DNA from: Dactylosporangium vinaceum
GTDB taxonomy: Bacteria; Actinomycetota; Actinomycetes; Mycobacteriales; Micromonosporaceae
Length of the DNA stretch: 64,000 nucleotides
Assembly (NCBI RefSeq): GCF_019904175.1
Contig: NZ_CP061913.1
Location: 7,068,001-7,132,000 of the forward strand
Reading direction: 5' to 3'
Shown: one piece after another, positions 20,000-28,363 of the stretch
Position numbering within the stretch: position 1 is the first letter of the stretch
Layout: the number at the start of each line of letters is the position of its first letter
Notes under the pieces: model-generated
What the model was told of the DNA's origin: nothing
Database searches by the model: none
What the model saw: the letters and a program-made list of their open reading frames with translations, nothing else
Translations under genes and position numbers: made by a program

Positions 20000-21076
20000 A
20001 TGCACGCAAGATGGTTCGTCGCAGTCGTGGCCGTCGCGGCCACCATCGTCAGCGGGTGTGGCGGCAGCACCGGCGGCAAGCCCGGCGGCGGTGACGCGCC
20101 GACGATCGCGCTGTTCCTGCCCGAGTCCAAGACGACCCGCTACGAGGCGTTCGACAGGCCGCTCTTCGAGGCCAAGGTGAAGGCCCTGTGCGCGGACTGC
20201 AAGCTGCTCTACGCCAACGCCGACCAGGACGCCGCGAAGCAGCAGCAGCAGGTCGAGGCCGCACTGGCCCAGGGCGCCGACGTGCTGGTGCTCGACGCCG
20301 TGGACGCGAGCGCCGTGGCATCCCTGGTCAACCAGGCCAAGCAGAAGAAGGTCCCGGTCATCGCCTACGACCGGCTGATCTCCGAGATCAGCTACGAGTA
20401 CTACGTCTCCTTCAACAACGTCCGGGTCGGCGAGATGCAGGGCCAGGCCCTGCTCGACGCGCTCACCAAGGCCGGGACGACCGACAAGGGCAAGATCGTC
20501 ATGCTCAACGGCGCGCCGACCGACCCCAGCTCGGCGGACTACAAGACCGGCGCGCACAAGGTCCTGGACGGCAAGGTCCAGATCGGCCGCGAGTTCGACA
20601 CTCCCGACTGGAGCCCCGACAAGGCCCAGCAGGAGATGGAGCAGGCCATCACCGCGCTCGGCCGGGACACCGTCATCGGGGTGCTGTCGGCCAACGACGG
20701 CATGGCCGGCGGCGCGATCGCGGCGATGAAGCGGGCCGGCTACCCGGCGCTGCCGCCGATCACCGGCCAGGACGCGGAGCTCGCGGCGGTGCAGCGGATC
20801 CTCACCGGCGAGCAGTACATGACCATCTACCTCGACATCCGGGCCGAGGCCGAGAAGTCCGCCGAGCTGGCGGTCGCGCTGGCCAAGGGCGAGAAGCCGG
20901 CCGCACCCGCGAAGGTCGCCAACGGCACGGCCGACATCCCGGCGTTCCTGCTCGACCCGATCGCGGTCACCGCGGACAAGGTCAAGGACACGATCGTCAA
21001 GGACGGCTTCTACAAGGCGGCGGACATCTGCACCGGGCCGGTCGCCCCGGCGTGCGCCAAGGCGGGAATCCAGTAG
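20000..21076 (+). CDS. xylF: Sugar ABC transporter substrate-binding lipoprotein (XylF-like)
   Basis: The 358-residue periplasmic-binding-type protein has a lipoprotein signal, with the lipobox Cys in IVSGC around residue 20. It follows the XylF pattern: KQQQQVEAALAQGADVLVLDA, VPVIAYDRLI, YYVSFNNVRVGEMQG, then NGAPTDPSS and VLSANDGMAGG. This family binds D-xylose in E. coli and Streptomyces. ATG 20000 is chosen because it gives the signal peptide and follows GAGGAAAGG; the frame is open from 19937. First gene of the transporter operon. Confidence 0.88.
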   Translation: MHARWFVAVVAVAATIVSGCGGSTGGKPGGGDAPTIALFLPESKTTRYEAFDRPLFEAKVKALCADCKLLYANADQDAAKQQQQVEAALAQGADVLVLDAVDASAVASLVNQAKQKKVPVIAYDRLISEISYEYYVSFNNVRVGEMQGQALLDALTKAGTTDKGKIVMLNGAPTDPSSADYKTGAHKVLDGKVQIGREFDTPDWSPDKAQQEMEQAITALGRDTVIGVLSANDGMAGGAIAAMKRAGYPALPPITGQDAELAAVQRILTGEQYMTIYLDIRAEAEKSAELAVALAKGEKPAAPAKVANGTADIPAFLLDPIAVTADKVKDTIVKDGFYKAADICTGPVAPACAKAGIQ

Positions 21077-21813
21077 TGCTCAGCGCGACAGGGATCAGCA
21101 AACGGTACGGTGCGGTCCAGGCTCTGGACGGGGTGAGCCTGGACCTGCCGCCCGGCGAGGTGGTCGCCTTGGTCGGCGACAACGGCGCCGGCAAGTCGAG
21201 CCTCGTCAAGGTGCTGTCCGGCGTCGTCACCGCCGACGACGGCGTGATCGAGCAGGACGGCCACCCGGTCCGCATCGCCGGCCCGCACGACGCTCAGCGC
21301 CTCGGCGTGTCGACGGTCCACCAGGACCTCGCCCTCTGCGAGAACCTCGACGTCGTCGGCAACCTGTTCCTCGGCGCGGAGCGGCGCCGCTGGACGCTGC
21401 TCAACCACATCAGGATGGAGCGCTCGGCCCGCGACCTGCTGTCCTCACTGGACGTGCGCATCCGGGACATCCGGGTGCCCGTCGCCATGCTCTCGGGCGG
21501 CCAGCGCCAGTCCGTCGCCATCGCCCGTGCCCTGATCGGCGAGCCGCGCGTCGTCATCCTCGACGAGCCGACCGCCGCCCTCGGTGTCGAGCAGACGGCG
21601 CAGGTGCTCGGCCTGATCCGGCGCCTGCGGGACCGCGGCCTGGCGGTGCTTGTCATCTCCCACAACCTGGCCGACGTCCGGGCGGTCAGCGACCGGATCG
21701 TGGTGCTCCGGCTGGGCCGCAACGCCGGCGAGTTCCGCACTGCGGACGTCGCCCCCGAGGCCGTCGTCGCCGCCATCACAGGCGTTGCCACAATCTTTGG
21801 GGGTACCGCATGA
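21076..21813 (+). CDS. xylG: Sugar ABC transporter ATPase (XylG-like, single domain)
   Basis: The 245-residue ATPase starts at a GTG that shares one base with the xylF stop. Walker A is GDNGAGKSS, Q-loop VHQDLALC, signature LSGGQRQSVAIARAL, Walker B VVILDEPTAALG and H-loop ISHNL. It has one nucleotide-binding domain, whereas E. coli XylG has two in tandem; the single form is usual in actinobacterial systems. It energises uptake by the neighbouring permease. Confidence 0.88.
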   Translation: MLSATGISKRYGAVQALDGVSLDLPPGEVVALVGDNGAGKSSLVKVLSGVVTADDGVIEQDGHPVRIAGPHDAQRLGVSTVHQDLALCENLDVVGNLFLGAERRRWTLLNHIRMERSARDLLSSLDVRIRDIRVPVAMLSGGQRQSVAIARALIGEPRVVILDEPTAALGVEQTAQVLGLIRRLRDRGLAVLVISHNLADVRAVSDRIVVLRLGRNAGEFRTADVAPEAVVAAITGVATIFGGTA

Positions 21814-22961
21814 AGGCGCTGCTGCGCACGGCCGGCCGCACCGACCTCGGGGCCTGGCCGGTCGTCGGCGGCCTGATCGTCATCGCTGTCGTGTTCGGCT
21901 CCCTCAACGAGCGCTTCCTGTCCGCGGAGAACCTCACCAACCTGGCCCTGCAGATGGCGGCCACCGGCACCATCTCGCTCGGCATCATCATGGTGATCCT
22001 GCTCGGCGAGATCGACCTGTCGGCCGGCTCGGTGAGCGGTCTCAGCGCCGTGGCCATGACGATCCTCTCCGTGCACCACGGCTGGCACCCGCTGCTCGCG
22101 GTCGCCGCGGCCCTCGCCGGCGCCGCGCTGCTGGGCCTGCTGCACGGCTGGATGTTCACCAAGCTGGGCATGCCCTCCTTCGTCGTCACCCTGGCCGGCC
22201 TCATCGGCTGGCAGGGCCTGATGCTGTACCTGCTGGGCCGTGGCGGCACCATCAACCTGCCGTTCGAGGGCCTGCTCGCCCGGCTCAGCGACACCTGGCT
22301 GCCGCTCTGGGCCGGCTGGCTGCTGGCCGCGCTCGTCGTCGCGGGCTGGACCGCCGGCTCGGTGATCAATCGCCGGCTGCGCCGCGGCGCCGACCTGCCG
22401 GTCACGTCCGGCCCGTGGCTCGCGGCCCGGCTCACCGCCCTCGCCGCCGTCCTCGCGGGAGCGGTTCTGGTGCTGTCGGCCGACCGTGGAGTACCACTGC
22501 TGCTTGTGCTGTTCGGCGCTCTTGTCGTGGGCCTGGATCTGGTGCTGCGGCACACCGTCTTCGGCCGCCACATGTACGCGGTCGGCGGCAACGCCGAGGC
22601 GGCGCGGCGGGCCGGCATCAACATCACCCGGATCCGGCTGCTGGCCTTCATGGCCGCCTCCACCCTTGCCGCGTTCGGCGGCATCCTCGCGGCCAGCCGC
22701 CTCGCCGCCGTCAACCAGAGCTCCGGCGGCAGCGACACCCTGCTCATGGCGATCGCCGCGGCGGTCATCGGCGGCACGTCCCTGTTCGGTGGCCGCGGCC
22801 GCGCCTTCGCCGCCCTGCTCGGCATCCTCGTGATCCAGTCCATCACCAACGGCATGCTGCTGCTCAACGTCGACTCCTCGGTCCGCTACATGGTCACCGC
22901 CGTGGTCCTGGCCGTCGCCGTGGCGATCGACTCCCTCGCCCGCCGCGGCCAGCCGCGGTGA
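21810..22961 (+). CDS. xylH: Sugar ABC transporter permease (XylH-like)
   Basis: The 383-residue permease has about ten hydrophobic segments and the BPD_transp_2 signatures: GEIDLSAGSVSGLSAVAM, GMPSFVVTLAGLIGWQG and, near the C-terminus, IGGTSLFGGRGRAFAALLGI. It has the large central insertion of XylH proteins (~residues 140-240). It overlaps xylG by ATGA and the next gene by GTGA, showing tight translational coupling. Confidence 0.88.
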   Translation: MKALLRTAGRTDLGAWPVVGGLIVIAVVFGSLNERFLSAENLTNLALQMAATGTISLGIIMVILLGEIDLSAGSVSGLSAVAMTILSVHHGWHPLLAVAAALAGAALLGLLHGWMFTKLGMPSFVVTLAGLIGWQGLMLYLLGRGGTINLPFEGLLARLSDTWLPLWAGWLLAALVVAGWTAGSVINRRLRRGADLPVTSGPWLAARLTALAAVLAGAVLVLSADRGVPLLLVLFGALVVGLDLVLRHTVFGRHMYAVGGNAEAARRAGINITRIRLLAFMAASTLAAFGGILAASRLAAVNQSSGGSDTLLMAIAAAVIGGTSLFGGRGRAFAALLGILVIQSITNGMLLLNVDSSVRYMVTAVVLAVAVAIDSLARRGQPR

Positions 22962-23848
22962 CGCCCCAGGTCCTGGCCATCGACTTCGGCGGCACGAAGG
23001 TGGCCCTGGGCACGGCGACCACCGACGCCCTCGACGGCCGCCCGCACATCACGACCCGGCTGCCCACCCGCGGCGACCAGGGCGCCCGGCGAGTCGTCGA
23101 ACGCGCCCTCACCGCCGCCCGGGAACTGCTGCGCACCCCGGCGGCGGTGGGCGTCTCGACCTTCGGCGTGCTCCGCGACGACGTGATCCGCCTGGCCCCG
23201 AACGTCCCCGGCTGGGACGGCCTGCCACTGCCCCGGCTCCTGCGCACCGAGTTCGGCGCCACCCCCGTCGCGATCGACAACGACGTCAACGCCGGCGCCG
23301 CCGCCGAACTGCGCTGGGGCGCCCTGCGCGGCATCGACGTCGGCCTGTACGTCAACCTCGGCACCGGCCTGGCCGCCGCCCTCGTGGCCGGCGGCCGCGT
23401 CCTGCCCGGCGCCCACGGCGCGGCCGGCGAGATCGCCTACCTGCGCGACCGCGCCGACGCCCCCACGTTCGCCGACGGCCACGCCGCGCTGGAGGAGTCG
23501 GTCTCCGGCAGCGCCCTGGCCCGCCACGGCTCCGCCCTGCTGGGCCGGCCCGTGACCGCCGCCGAACTGTTCGCCCACCGCCACGTTCCCGCGGTCGCCG
23601 CGCTCCTCGACGACGCGGTGGGCACCCTGTCCCGCACGATCGCCAACCTCTGCGTCACCTTCGACCCGCAACGGGTCGTCGTCGGCGGCGGCCTGATGGG
23701 CGCGGCCCCGCACATCCTGCCCCCGATCGCCGCCGCCCTCACCCGCTCGGTCCCGTTCCCCCCGGACCTGCAGGTCGCCACCTTCGCCGACGACGCACCG
23801 CTGATCGGCGCCCTCGCCATGGCGGTAACGCTCGCCACCACCGCCTGA
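22958..23848 (+). CDS. ROK-family sugar kinase
   Basis: The 296-residue kinase starts at GTG, overlapping the permease stop. The ATP-phosphate motif is IDFGGTKVALG and the catalytic Asp is in IDNDVNAGAAAE. It contains NLGTGLAAALVAGGRV and GAHGAAGEIAYL. The CxCGxxGCxE zinc motif of most ROK glucokinases is absent. As the fourth gene of a xylFGH operon it should phosphorylate a sugar brought in by that transporter. Xylose usually needs isomerase plus xylulokinase, so another hexose or a broader substrate is possible. Confidence 0.82.
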   Translation: MTPQVLAIDFGGTKVALGTATTDALDGRPHITTRLPTRGDQGARRVVERALTAARELLRTPAAVGVSTFGVLRDDVIRLAPNVPGWDGLPLPRLLRTEFGATPVAIDNDVNAGAAAELRWGALRGIDVGLYVNLGTGLAAALVAGGRVLPGAHGAAGEIAYLRDRADAPTFADGHAALEESVSGSALARHGSALLGRPVTAAELFAHRHVPAVAALLDDAVGTLSRTIANLCVTFDPQRVVVGGGLMGAAPHILPPIAAALTRSVPFPPDLQVATFADDAPLIGALAMAVTLATTA

Positions 23849-24159
23849 CCGGATCGCCCGGCCCGGCGGCACCCGGAGCCCGCGCGGTCAGTCGCCGTGG
23901 CCTCGGACCGGTCCCGGCGCCGCGCGCGGCTGCCTACGCCGCGGCGTCGAGGACGTCGACGATGAAGCGCAGGGCCCCCTTGGGCTCGCCGTGCTCCGGG
24001 TTGTCGCCGTACGCCTGGTCCGCCGGGATGTCGAGCTGGACCCGGCTGCCGACCGCGACACCGACGAGGCCGCGGTCGAAGCCCTTAATCAGCATGCCCT
24101 TGTCGACGCTTCTATATGCGTGGTGATCGAGTCCGGGTATTCGTGATCCGCTAGGTTCG

Positions 24160-24330
24160 GCGCTGGCCGTGACGGTGTGACCCCACAGCAGTCTGACCAT
24201 TGACGTATGTGTCGTGTAGTCGACCTGTCCACCGTCGCGGCCGGCATCGGCCGCCACCCTTACTGGCCTGATCAGAAGCATGTCCGCTGGCCACGCCAGC
24301 GTGACCCATCACAGATCTGCCGTCGGGTGA
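24160..24330 (+). ncRNA. Candidate bridge RNA of the IS110 element
   Basis: The left noncoding part folds into two guide loops by eye. Loop 1: stem GACGGTG/CACCGTC (24171-24177, 24230-24236) encloses ACAGCAGTC (24185-24193), which matches the antisense of the right target flank ACAGCGATC at 7 of 9, and TAGTCGA (24217-24223), which matches the left target flank TTGTCGA at 6 of 7. Then comes a hairpin GCGGCCG-GCAT-CGGCCGC (24237-24254). Loop 2: AGAAGC (24274-24279, antisense of the left element end GCTTCT), hairpin CGCTGG-CCACG-CCAGCG (24285-24301), then TCACAGA (24309-24315, identical to the right element end 25481-25487). Both loops use the same strand logic. Transcript ends are not known. 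Confidence 0.5.
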
Positions 24331-24387
24331 ACCTCCCGGGCCGACGCCGTTGACCGGCATCAGCCTTCAGGAAGGACACCCACCGTC

Positions 24388-25470
24388 ATGCCAATCGAGG
24401 CAGGCCAGCCCGCCGATTCTCGCCCTGATCGACGCCGATGGGTCGTCGGAGTCGACACTCACACCGACACCCATGCCGCCGCACTGGTCGACGCCCTCGG
24501 CGAGGTCCATGCCCAGACCGAGGTCAGCGCCGACCCAGACGGCTACATCCGGCTGCTGGCCTGGGCCGGCGAGCACCTTCCCGCCGGCCAGCGGATGTTC
24601 TGGGCCGTCGAAGGCACCCGCGCGCACGGACACGGCCTGACCCGAGTGCTCCAAGCAGCTGGCCACCAGGTCATCGAAGCCGTGCCCCCCGTGCGAGGCA
24701 GCCGCCGCCGCGGCGGCAAGTCCGACCGGCTCGACGCCATTCACGCCGCTCGCACAGCGTTGATCAACGACCATCCCGCCACGCCCCGCGCCGACGGCCC
24801 TCGCGAAGCGCTGCGCCTGCTGGTCACGGCCCGCCAGCACTACTCCACGACGCGCACTGCCACGATCAACGTCTTCAAGTCGGTGATTCTCGGCGCCACG
24901 GAGCTGCGCGAACAGCTACGTCATCTACCCACTGCGGCCCAGATTCGCACCGTGCTCACCCTGCCCGAGCCCGAGACCGCCGATGTTGAGGAACGCATCC
25001 GTCTGCAACAACTCCAGACTCTCGCGCAGACCGTCACCGACCTGAACGCCGTCCTGGCCGCCAACTACCAGCAGCTGGAAGACCTCGTCCGACAGCTCTG
25101 CCCAGCGCTGCTCGACCTGCCAGGCGTCGGGCCGCAAACTGCCGCTGTCGCACTGACCGCCTGGTCGCATCACACCCGGCTGCGCGACGAAGCGGCATTC
25201 GCCGCTCTCGCCGGCGCCGCACCGCTACCCGCCAGTTCAGGACGCCACCAGCGCCACCGCCTCAACCGCGGCGGAGACCGAACCCTCAACGCCGCACTCC
25301 ACACGATCGTTACCACCAGACGTCGCATGAAACACCCAGCCACCAGCGCATACATCGCCCGCCGCACTGCCGAAGGACTCACCCCGAAGGAAGTCCTTCG
25401 CTGCCTCAAGCGCTACACCGCGCGCCAACTCTTCCGGCTGATGCAGACCACCGCACCCGCAACCACTTGA
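24388..25470 (+). CDS. IS110-family transposase (DEDD recombinase)
   Basis: The 360-residue transposase has the RuvC-like DEDD set: Asp23 in VGVDTH, Glu74 in WAVEGT, and Asp112 and Asp115 in KSDRLDA. The C-terminal Transposase_20 domain has LPGVGPQTAAVAL and the conserved serine region PASSGRHQRHR (Ser282/283), followed by NRGGDRTLN. The length is typical and the frame intact, so the element may still be active. AGGAAGGA lies upstream at longer than usual spacing. Codon use is less GC-biased than the flanking genes, in keeping with mobility. Confidence 0.95.
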   Translation: MPIEAGQPADSRPDRRRWVVGVDTHTDTHAAALVDALGEVHAQTEVSADPDGYIRLLAWAGEHLPAGQRMFWAVEGTRAHGHGLTRVLQAAGHQVIEAVPPVRGSRRRGGKSDRLDAIHAARTALINDHPATPRADGPREALRLLVTARQHYSTTRTATINVFKSVILGATELREQLRHLPTAAQIRTVLTLPEPETADVEERIRLQQLQTLAQTVTDLNAVLAANYQQLEDLVRQLCPALLDLPGVGPQTAAVALTAWSHHTRLRDEAAFAALAGAAPLPASSGRHQRHRLNRGGDRTLNAALHTIVTTRRRMKHPATSAYIARRTAEGLTPKEVLRCLKRYTARQLFRLMQTTAPATT

Positions 25471-25943
25471 CAAACACTACTCACAGATCGCTGTCTCGAA
25501 CACCTGCTTGCGGGTCCACGACGAGTCGAAGACCTTGCCGTCGGCCAGTGTCAGCCCGACGTAGTTGAGGGTGACCGTCTGCCCGCTCGCGACCTTGGCG
25601 CACGCGCCCTGGATGAGCACGGTCACGACGAGGTCCTTCGGGGTCGCGTGCGCCGCGCTGTCCACCGGGGCCGTGGCCAGCCGCGGGTCGAAGCCGCCCA
25701 GCATGGGCGGGAAGCCGCTGCCGGGCACCCGGGCGCAGGCCGCGGGGCTGGGGCTCGCCGCCTTCGCGCGTGCCGCCTCCGGCTGCGTCTTGGCCGGTGC
25801 GGTACAGCCGGCCAGGGCGAGCGGCAGGACGAGCGCGACGGCGAGGAGCGCACGGGCGCGGGTGGGCATGGCCCGTTTGTACCAGAGCGGCGCCAGGCCG
25901 ATCGCCCGCGCTCGATCACGGTCGGATGCCCGGGAGCGCTGCG

Positions 25944-26807
25944 TCAGTCGACGAGGAAGCGGCGCAGCGCTTGCGCCAGCGCGTCGGGGTTCTCCTCGGC
26001 GACGTGATGGCCGGACTCGATCGGCTCGCCGCGCAGGTCGGGAGCCCAGGGTCGCCAGACGGCGAGGGGATCACCGTAGAGGGCTTCCATGTCGTCGCGG
26101 GTCGACCACAGCAGCAGCGTCGGGCAGCGGACGGTGCGACCGGCCCGCCGGTCGGCTTCCTCGTGATCGCGGTCGACCCCGAGGCCGGCCCGATAGTCCT
26201 CCAGCATCGCCCGCACCGTGGCCTCGTCGTGGATGGCGTCACGGACCTCGCGGTAGTTCTCGGCGCCCATCGTGTCCGGCCGTACGCTGTCGTACCACGC
26301 GTCGGGGTCGGCGCCGATGGCCCGCTCCGGCTTGTCGGGCTGAGCGAAGAAGAACCAGTGATACCAGTCCCGGGCGAACGTCGCGTCGCATCTGGCGAGC
26401 GCCTCGCTGATGGGCACGCCGTCCATGACCACCAGCCGGCTGACCAGGTCGGGATGGTCGAGCGCCAGCCGCAGCGCCACGTAGCAGCCGCGGTCATGGC
26501 CGACCACCGCGAACCTCGCATGTCCCAGCGCCGCCATCAACCGGACCATGTCCCCGGCCACCGCACGCTTGGACTGCTGCGAATGGTCCGGACGGAGCGC
26601 CGCCTTCCCGGACCGGCCGTAGCCGCGCATATCGGGGCAGACGACCGTGTGGCCGGCGTGCACGAGCTGTGGGGCGACCCGGTGCCAGGTCGACCCCGTG
26701 CGCGGATGCCCGTGGATGAGCAGCACGGGAAGTCCGCGCCCGGCATGCCGGACCCGCAGCTGCACTTCCCCCACGCCGATCCGCTCGTCGATGAAGCCTT
26801 CGAACAT
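25944..26807 (-). CDS. Alpha/beta hydrolase related to haloacetate dehalogenases
   Basis: The 287-residue cytoplasmic hydrolase has HGHPRTGSTW (oxyanion region), the elbow GHDRGCYVALR with Asp as nucleophile, DWYHWFFFAQPDKPE with the His-Trp pair of fluoroacetate dehalogenases, and SGHHVAEENP with the catalytic His. In those dehalogenases the nucleophile is followed by Arg-Gly-x-Arg; here the second Arg is Tyr (DRGCY). Carboxylate binding may therefore differ and true dehalogenase activity is uncertain. An epoxide hydrolase or related activity is the alternative. Confidence 0.78.
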   Translation of the reverse strand: MFEGFIDERIGVGEVQLRVRHAGRGLPVLLIHGHPRTGSTWHRVAPQLVHAGHTVVCPDMRGYGRSGKAALRPDHSQQSKRAVAGDMVRLMAALGHARFAVVGHDRGCYVALRLALDHPDLVSRLVVMDGVPISEALARCDATFARDWYHWFFFAQPDKPERAIGADPDAWYDSVRPDTMGAENYREVRDAIHDEATVRAMLEDYRAGLGVDRDHEEADRRAGRTVRCPTLLLWSTRDDMEALYGDPLAVWRPWAPDLRGEPIESGHHVAEENPDALAQALRRFLVD

Positions 26808-26970
26808 GCCCCGAACGTACCCCGCGCCGCCCGCCCGGCCCTCGCCCGGTGTTGATAAGCGCAGCTTATCGGCGGCATCGAAGCCGGTATTGGACGAGCC
26901 GGCGCGATCATCCGCACCCTTGTCGCATGAGTTGCGCGTTCACGCTGCTGTACGCAATCGGAGGGCCGGC

Positions 26971-27993
26971 ATGACCGCCTACTCGGGCTGGGGCCGGCTG
27001 CCGCTGTTCCTGGCGGCGGTACCCCTTGTGCTGTTGTTCGCCGTTTCGGACGCGAACGACCACGACTGGCGGGCCGGGGCCTGTGCCGCGATGATCGGCG
27101 CGCTGGTCCTCGCCGGGCTCAACCTCGCGGTCGCGGCCGGCCTCAACGGCGGTGAGGGCGGCGCGTGGCGAGGGGATCACCGTGCGGGTGGCACGGCGAT
27201 GCAGAGCTTCACGCCGGATCTCCTCAGCATGGCCGGCGCCGCCGGGGCCGCCTGGACCGCACAGTGGATCACCTGGCCGGTGGCGATCCTGCTGTACGTC
27301 GCGGGCACCGTCGCCTACTTCGCGGTGCCGAGATGGCGGGAGCGTCGCGCCCGCGCCGCCGTCATCGCGCGCCGCCGGGCCTTCGCGGCGGCGAAGGGCT
27401 GGCGTTTCGCGGGTACCGTTGCGGGCCTGACGACCCGCTGGGACTTCGGCCCGTTCGCGATGGCGAGCACCTTCGCGGAGGTCATGAACCGGCCCACGGC
27501 GAAGCTGCGCGGCCACTATGCGGGGATGTCCGGCTCGATCGACGGCTTCGCGTTCACCATCGTCGACGCCTTCCGGCCGCAGCCGTGGGCGGTGTTCCGG
27601 GCCTGGAGCCGCACGCCTGTCACCGTCTGCGCCGTGCACCTCAGCCACAGCCTGCCCGGGATCCGCGTCGGGATCGTCCCGGGCCGCGCACGCGGCCGTG
27701 TCAAGGTGGCGGTCGACTGCGTCGCGCCGGCCTACGCCGAGGCGGTCGTCAACGGCGCGGCGGTCGACGCGATGGTGGAGTGGAGCCTGGACTCCTTCGA
27801 GATTCAGGGCTGTGACGTGCTGACCGTGCTGCCGTCGTTGACGTTCGACACGGACGAGGACAGCGAGGAGGACAATGTGGCAGTCGTCGAGAGCCTCATC
27901 GCCGTCCTGTCATGCCTTGACGTGGACCCGCACACGTGGCGGTCGGGCCCGGCGGGTCCGCTACCGATACCGCACGACGCCGGGCGCGGCTGA
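26971..27993 (+). CDS. Membrane protein of unknown function
   Basis: I do not recognise this 340-residue protein. It has three or four N-terminal hydrophobic segments (residues ~8-25, ~33-53, ~88-118), a basic stretch RWRERRARAAVIARRRAFAAA, and then a soluble C-terminal domain of about 200 residues with WRFAGTVAGLTTRWDFGPFA and later FEIQGCDVLTVLPSL. GGAGGG lies just before the ATG. The layout resembles actinobacterial membrane proteins with a cytoplasmic sensor-like tail, but no family was identified. Confidence 0.65.
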   Translation: MTAYSGWGRLPLFLAAVPLVLLFAVSDANDHDWRAGACAAMIGALVLAGLNLAVAAGLNGGEGGAWRGDHRAGGTAMQSFTPDLLSMAGAAGAAWTAQWITWPVAILLYVAGTVAYFAVPRWRERRARAAVIARRRAFAAAKGWRFAGTVAGLTTRWDFGPFAMASTFAEVMNRPTAKLRGHYAGMSGSIDGFAFTIVDAFRPQPWAVFRAWSRTPVTVCAVHLSHSLPGIRVGIVPGRARGRVKVAVDCVAPAYAEAVVNGAAVDAMVEWSLDSFEIQGCDVLTVLPSLTFDTDEDSEEDNVAVVESLIAVLSCLDVDPHTWRSGPAGPLPIPHDAGRG

Positions 27994-28363
27994 AGGCCGC
28001 ATGCACCACGGCGGCAGCAGGGTGGTCGGGTCGCTGCTCGACGAGAGCCTGGACCCGCAGTTCCGCGACAGCACCGGTCGGACGCTGCTGCACGGAGTCC
28101 ATGTGCGAAATTCTGGTCCATGGCGCATCGGCCGAGCTCATCGCGCGCTTGGCGCAGGGACGACACATGGCGCTGCGGCGTGTTCAGTGCCGTCGACGGC
28201 GGGTGCTCGCCCCACACCACGTCGATGAGGCGGTCGGTGCTCACGACCTCGCCGGCCCCAGGGCGAGCACCGCGAGCACCGTCCGGCGGCGCTGGGGCCG
28301 AGCCGCCCCATTCCGCGACAGGCCATCAGAGACTCTCGACCGCAGCGGGATGCCGGTCTGGTG
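27994..28363. other. Gene-poor region holding a SARP relic
   Basis: Apart from the broken SARP fragment on the minus strand (28147-28327), no coding sequence or clear regulatory site is visible between the membrane-protein gene and the MFS gene. Confidence 0.5.
28147..28327 (-). pseudogene. Frameshifted remnant of a SARP/AfsR-type regulator (DNA-binding domain)
   Basis: One frame reads RPQRRRTVLAVLAL and the next frame continues GAGEVVSTDRLIDVVWGEHP, then HVSSLRQ. Together these are the winged-helix N-terminus of SARP proteins (compare KQRAVLALLAL and STDRLIDEVWG in the family). A one-base loss near 28258 separates the two frames and creates an early stop. Nothing downstream resembles the BTAD, NB-ARC or TPR parts. 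Confidence 0.65.

Larger units (their letters stand above)
24105..25485 (+). mobile_element. IS110-family insertion sequence (~1.38 kb)
   Basis: The boundaries follow from reconstructing the interrupted FKBP frame. The dinucleotide GA occurs at both junctions (24105-24106 and 25486-25487) and once in the restored target, so the element is 24105-25485 or 24107-25487. There are no terminal inverted repeats and no longer target duplication, as expected for IS110. It contains a long left noncoding part (about 280 bases), one transposase gene and a right end of only about 16 bases, the layout of the IS110 group rather than the IS1111 group. Confidence 0.85.
23934..25869 (-). pseudogene. Secreted FKBP-type peptidyl-prolyl isomerase, split by IS110-family insertion
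   Basis: The 5' part (25869 to 25486) encodes a lipoprotein signal (lipobox LALAGC) and the first half of an FKBP domain, reaching GKVFDSSWTRKQVFETAI. The 3' part (24104 to 23934) resumes at DKGMLIKGFDRGLVGV and ends VDVLDAAA. Between them lies an insertion sequence. Joining the parts at the shared GA dinucleotide gives an unbroken 184-residue lipoprotein FKBP with the expected order of motifs. As it stands, the 5' fragment would run into the element and stop after two extra residues (Cys-Glu), losing most of the active site. The insertion must be recent, since both halves are otherwise intact. Confidence 0.88.

Noticed and set aside
22958..23848. Calling the ROK kinase glucokinase (glk) or xylulokinase
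   Set aside because: It lacks the ROK zinc-cysteine motif typical of glucokinases, and xylulokinases belong to the FGGY family. Only a general sugar kinase call is justified.
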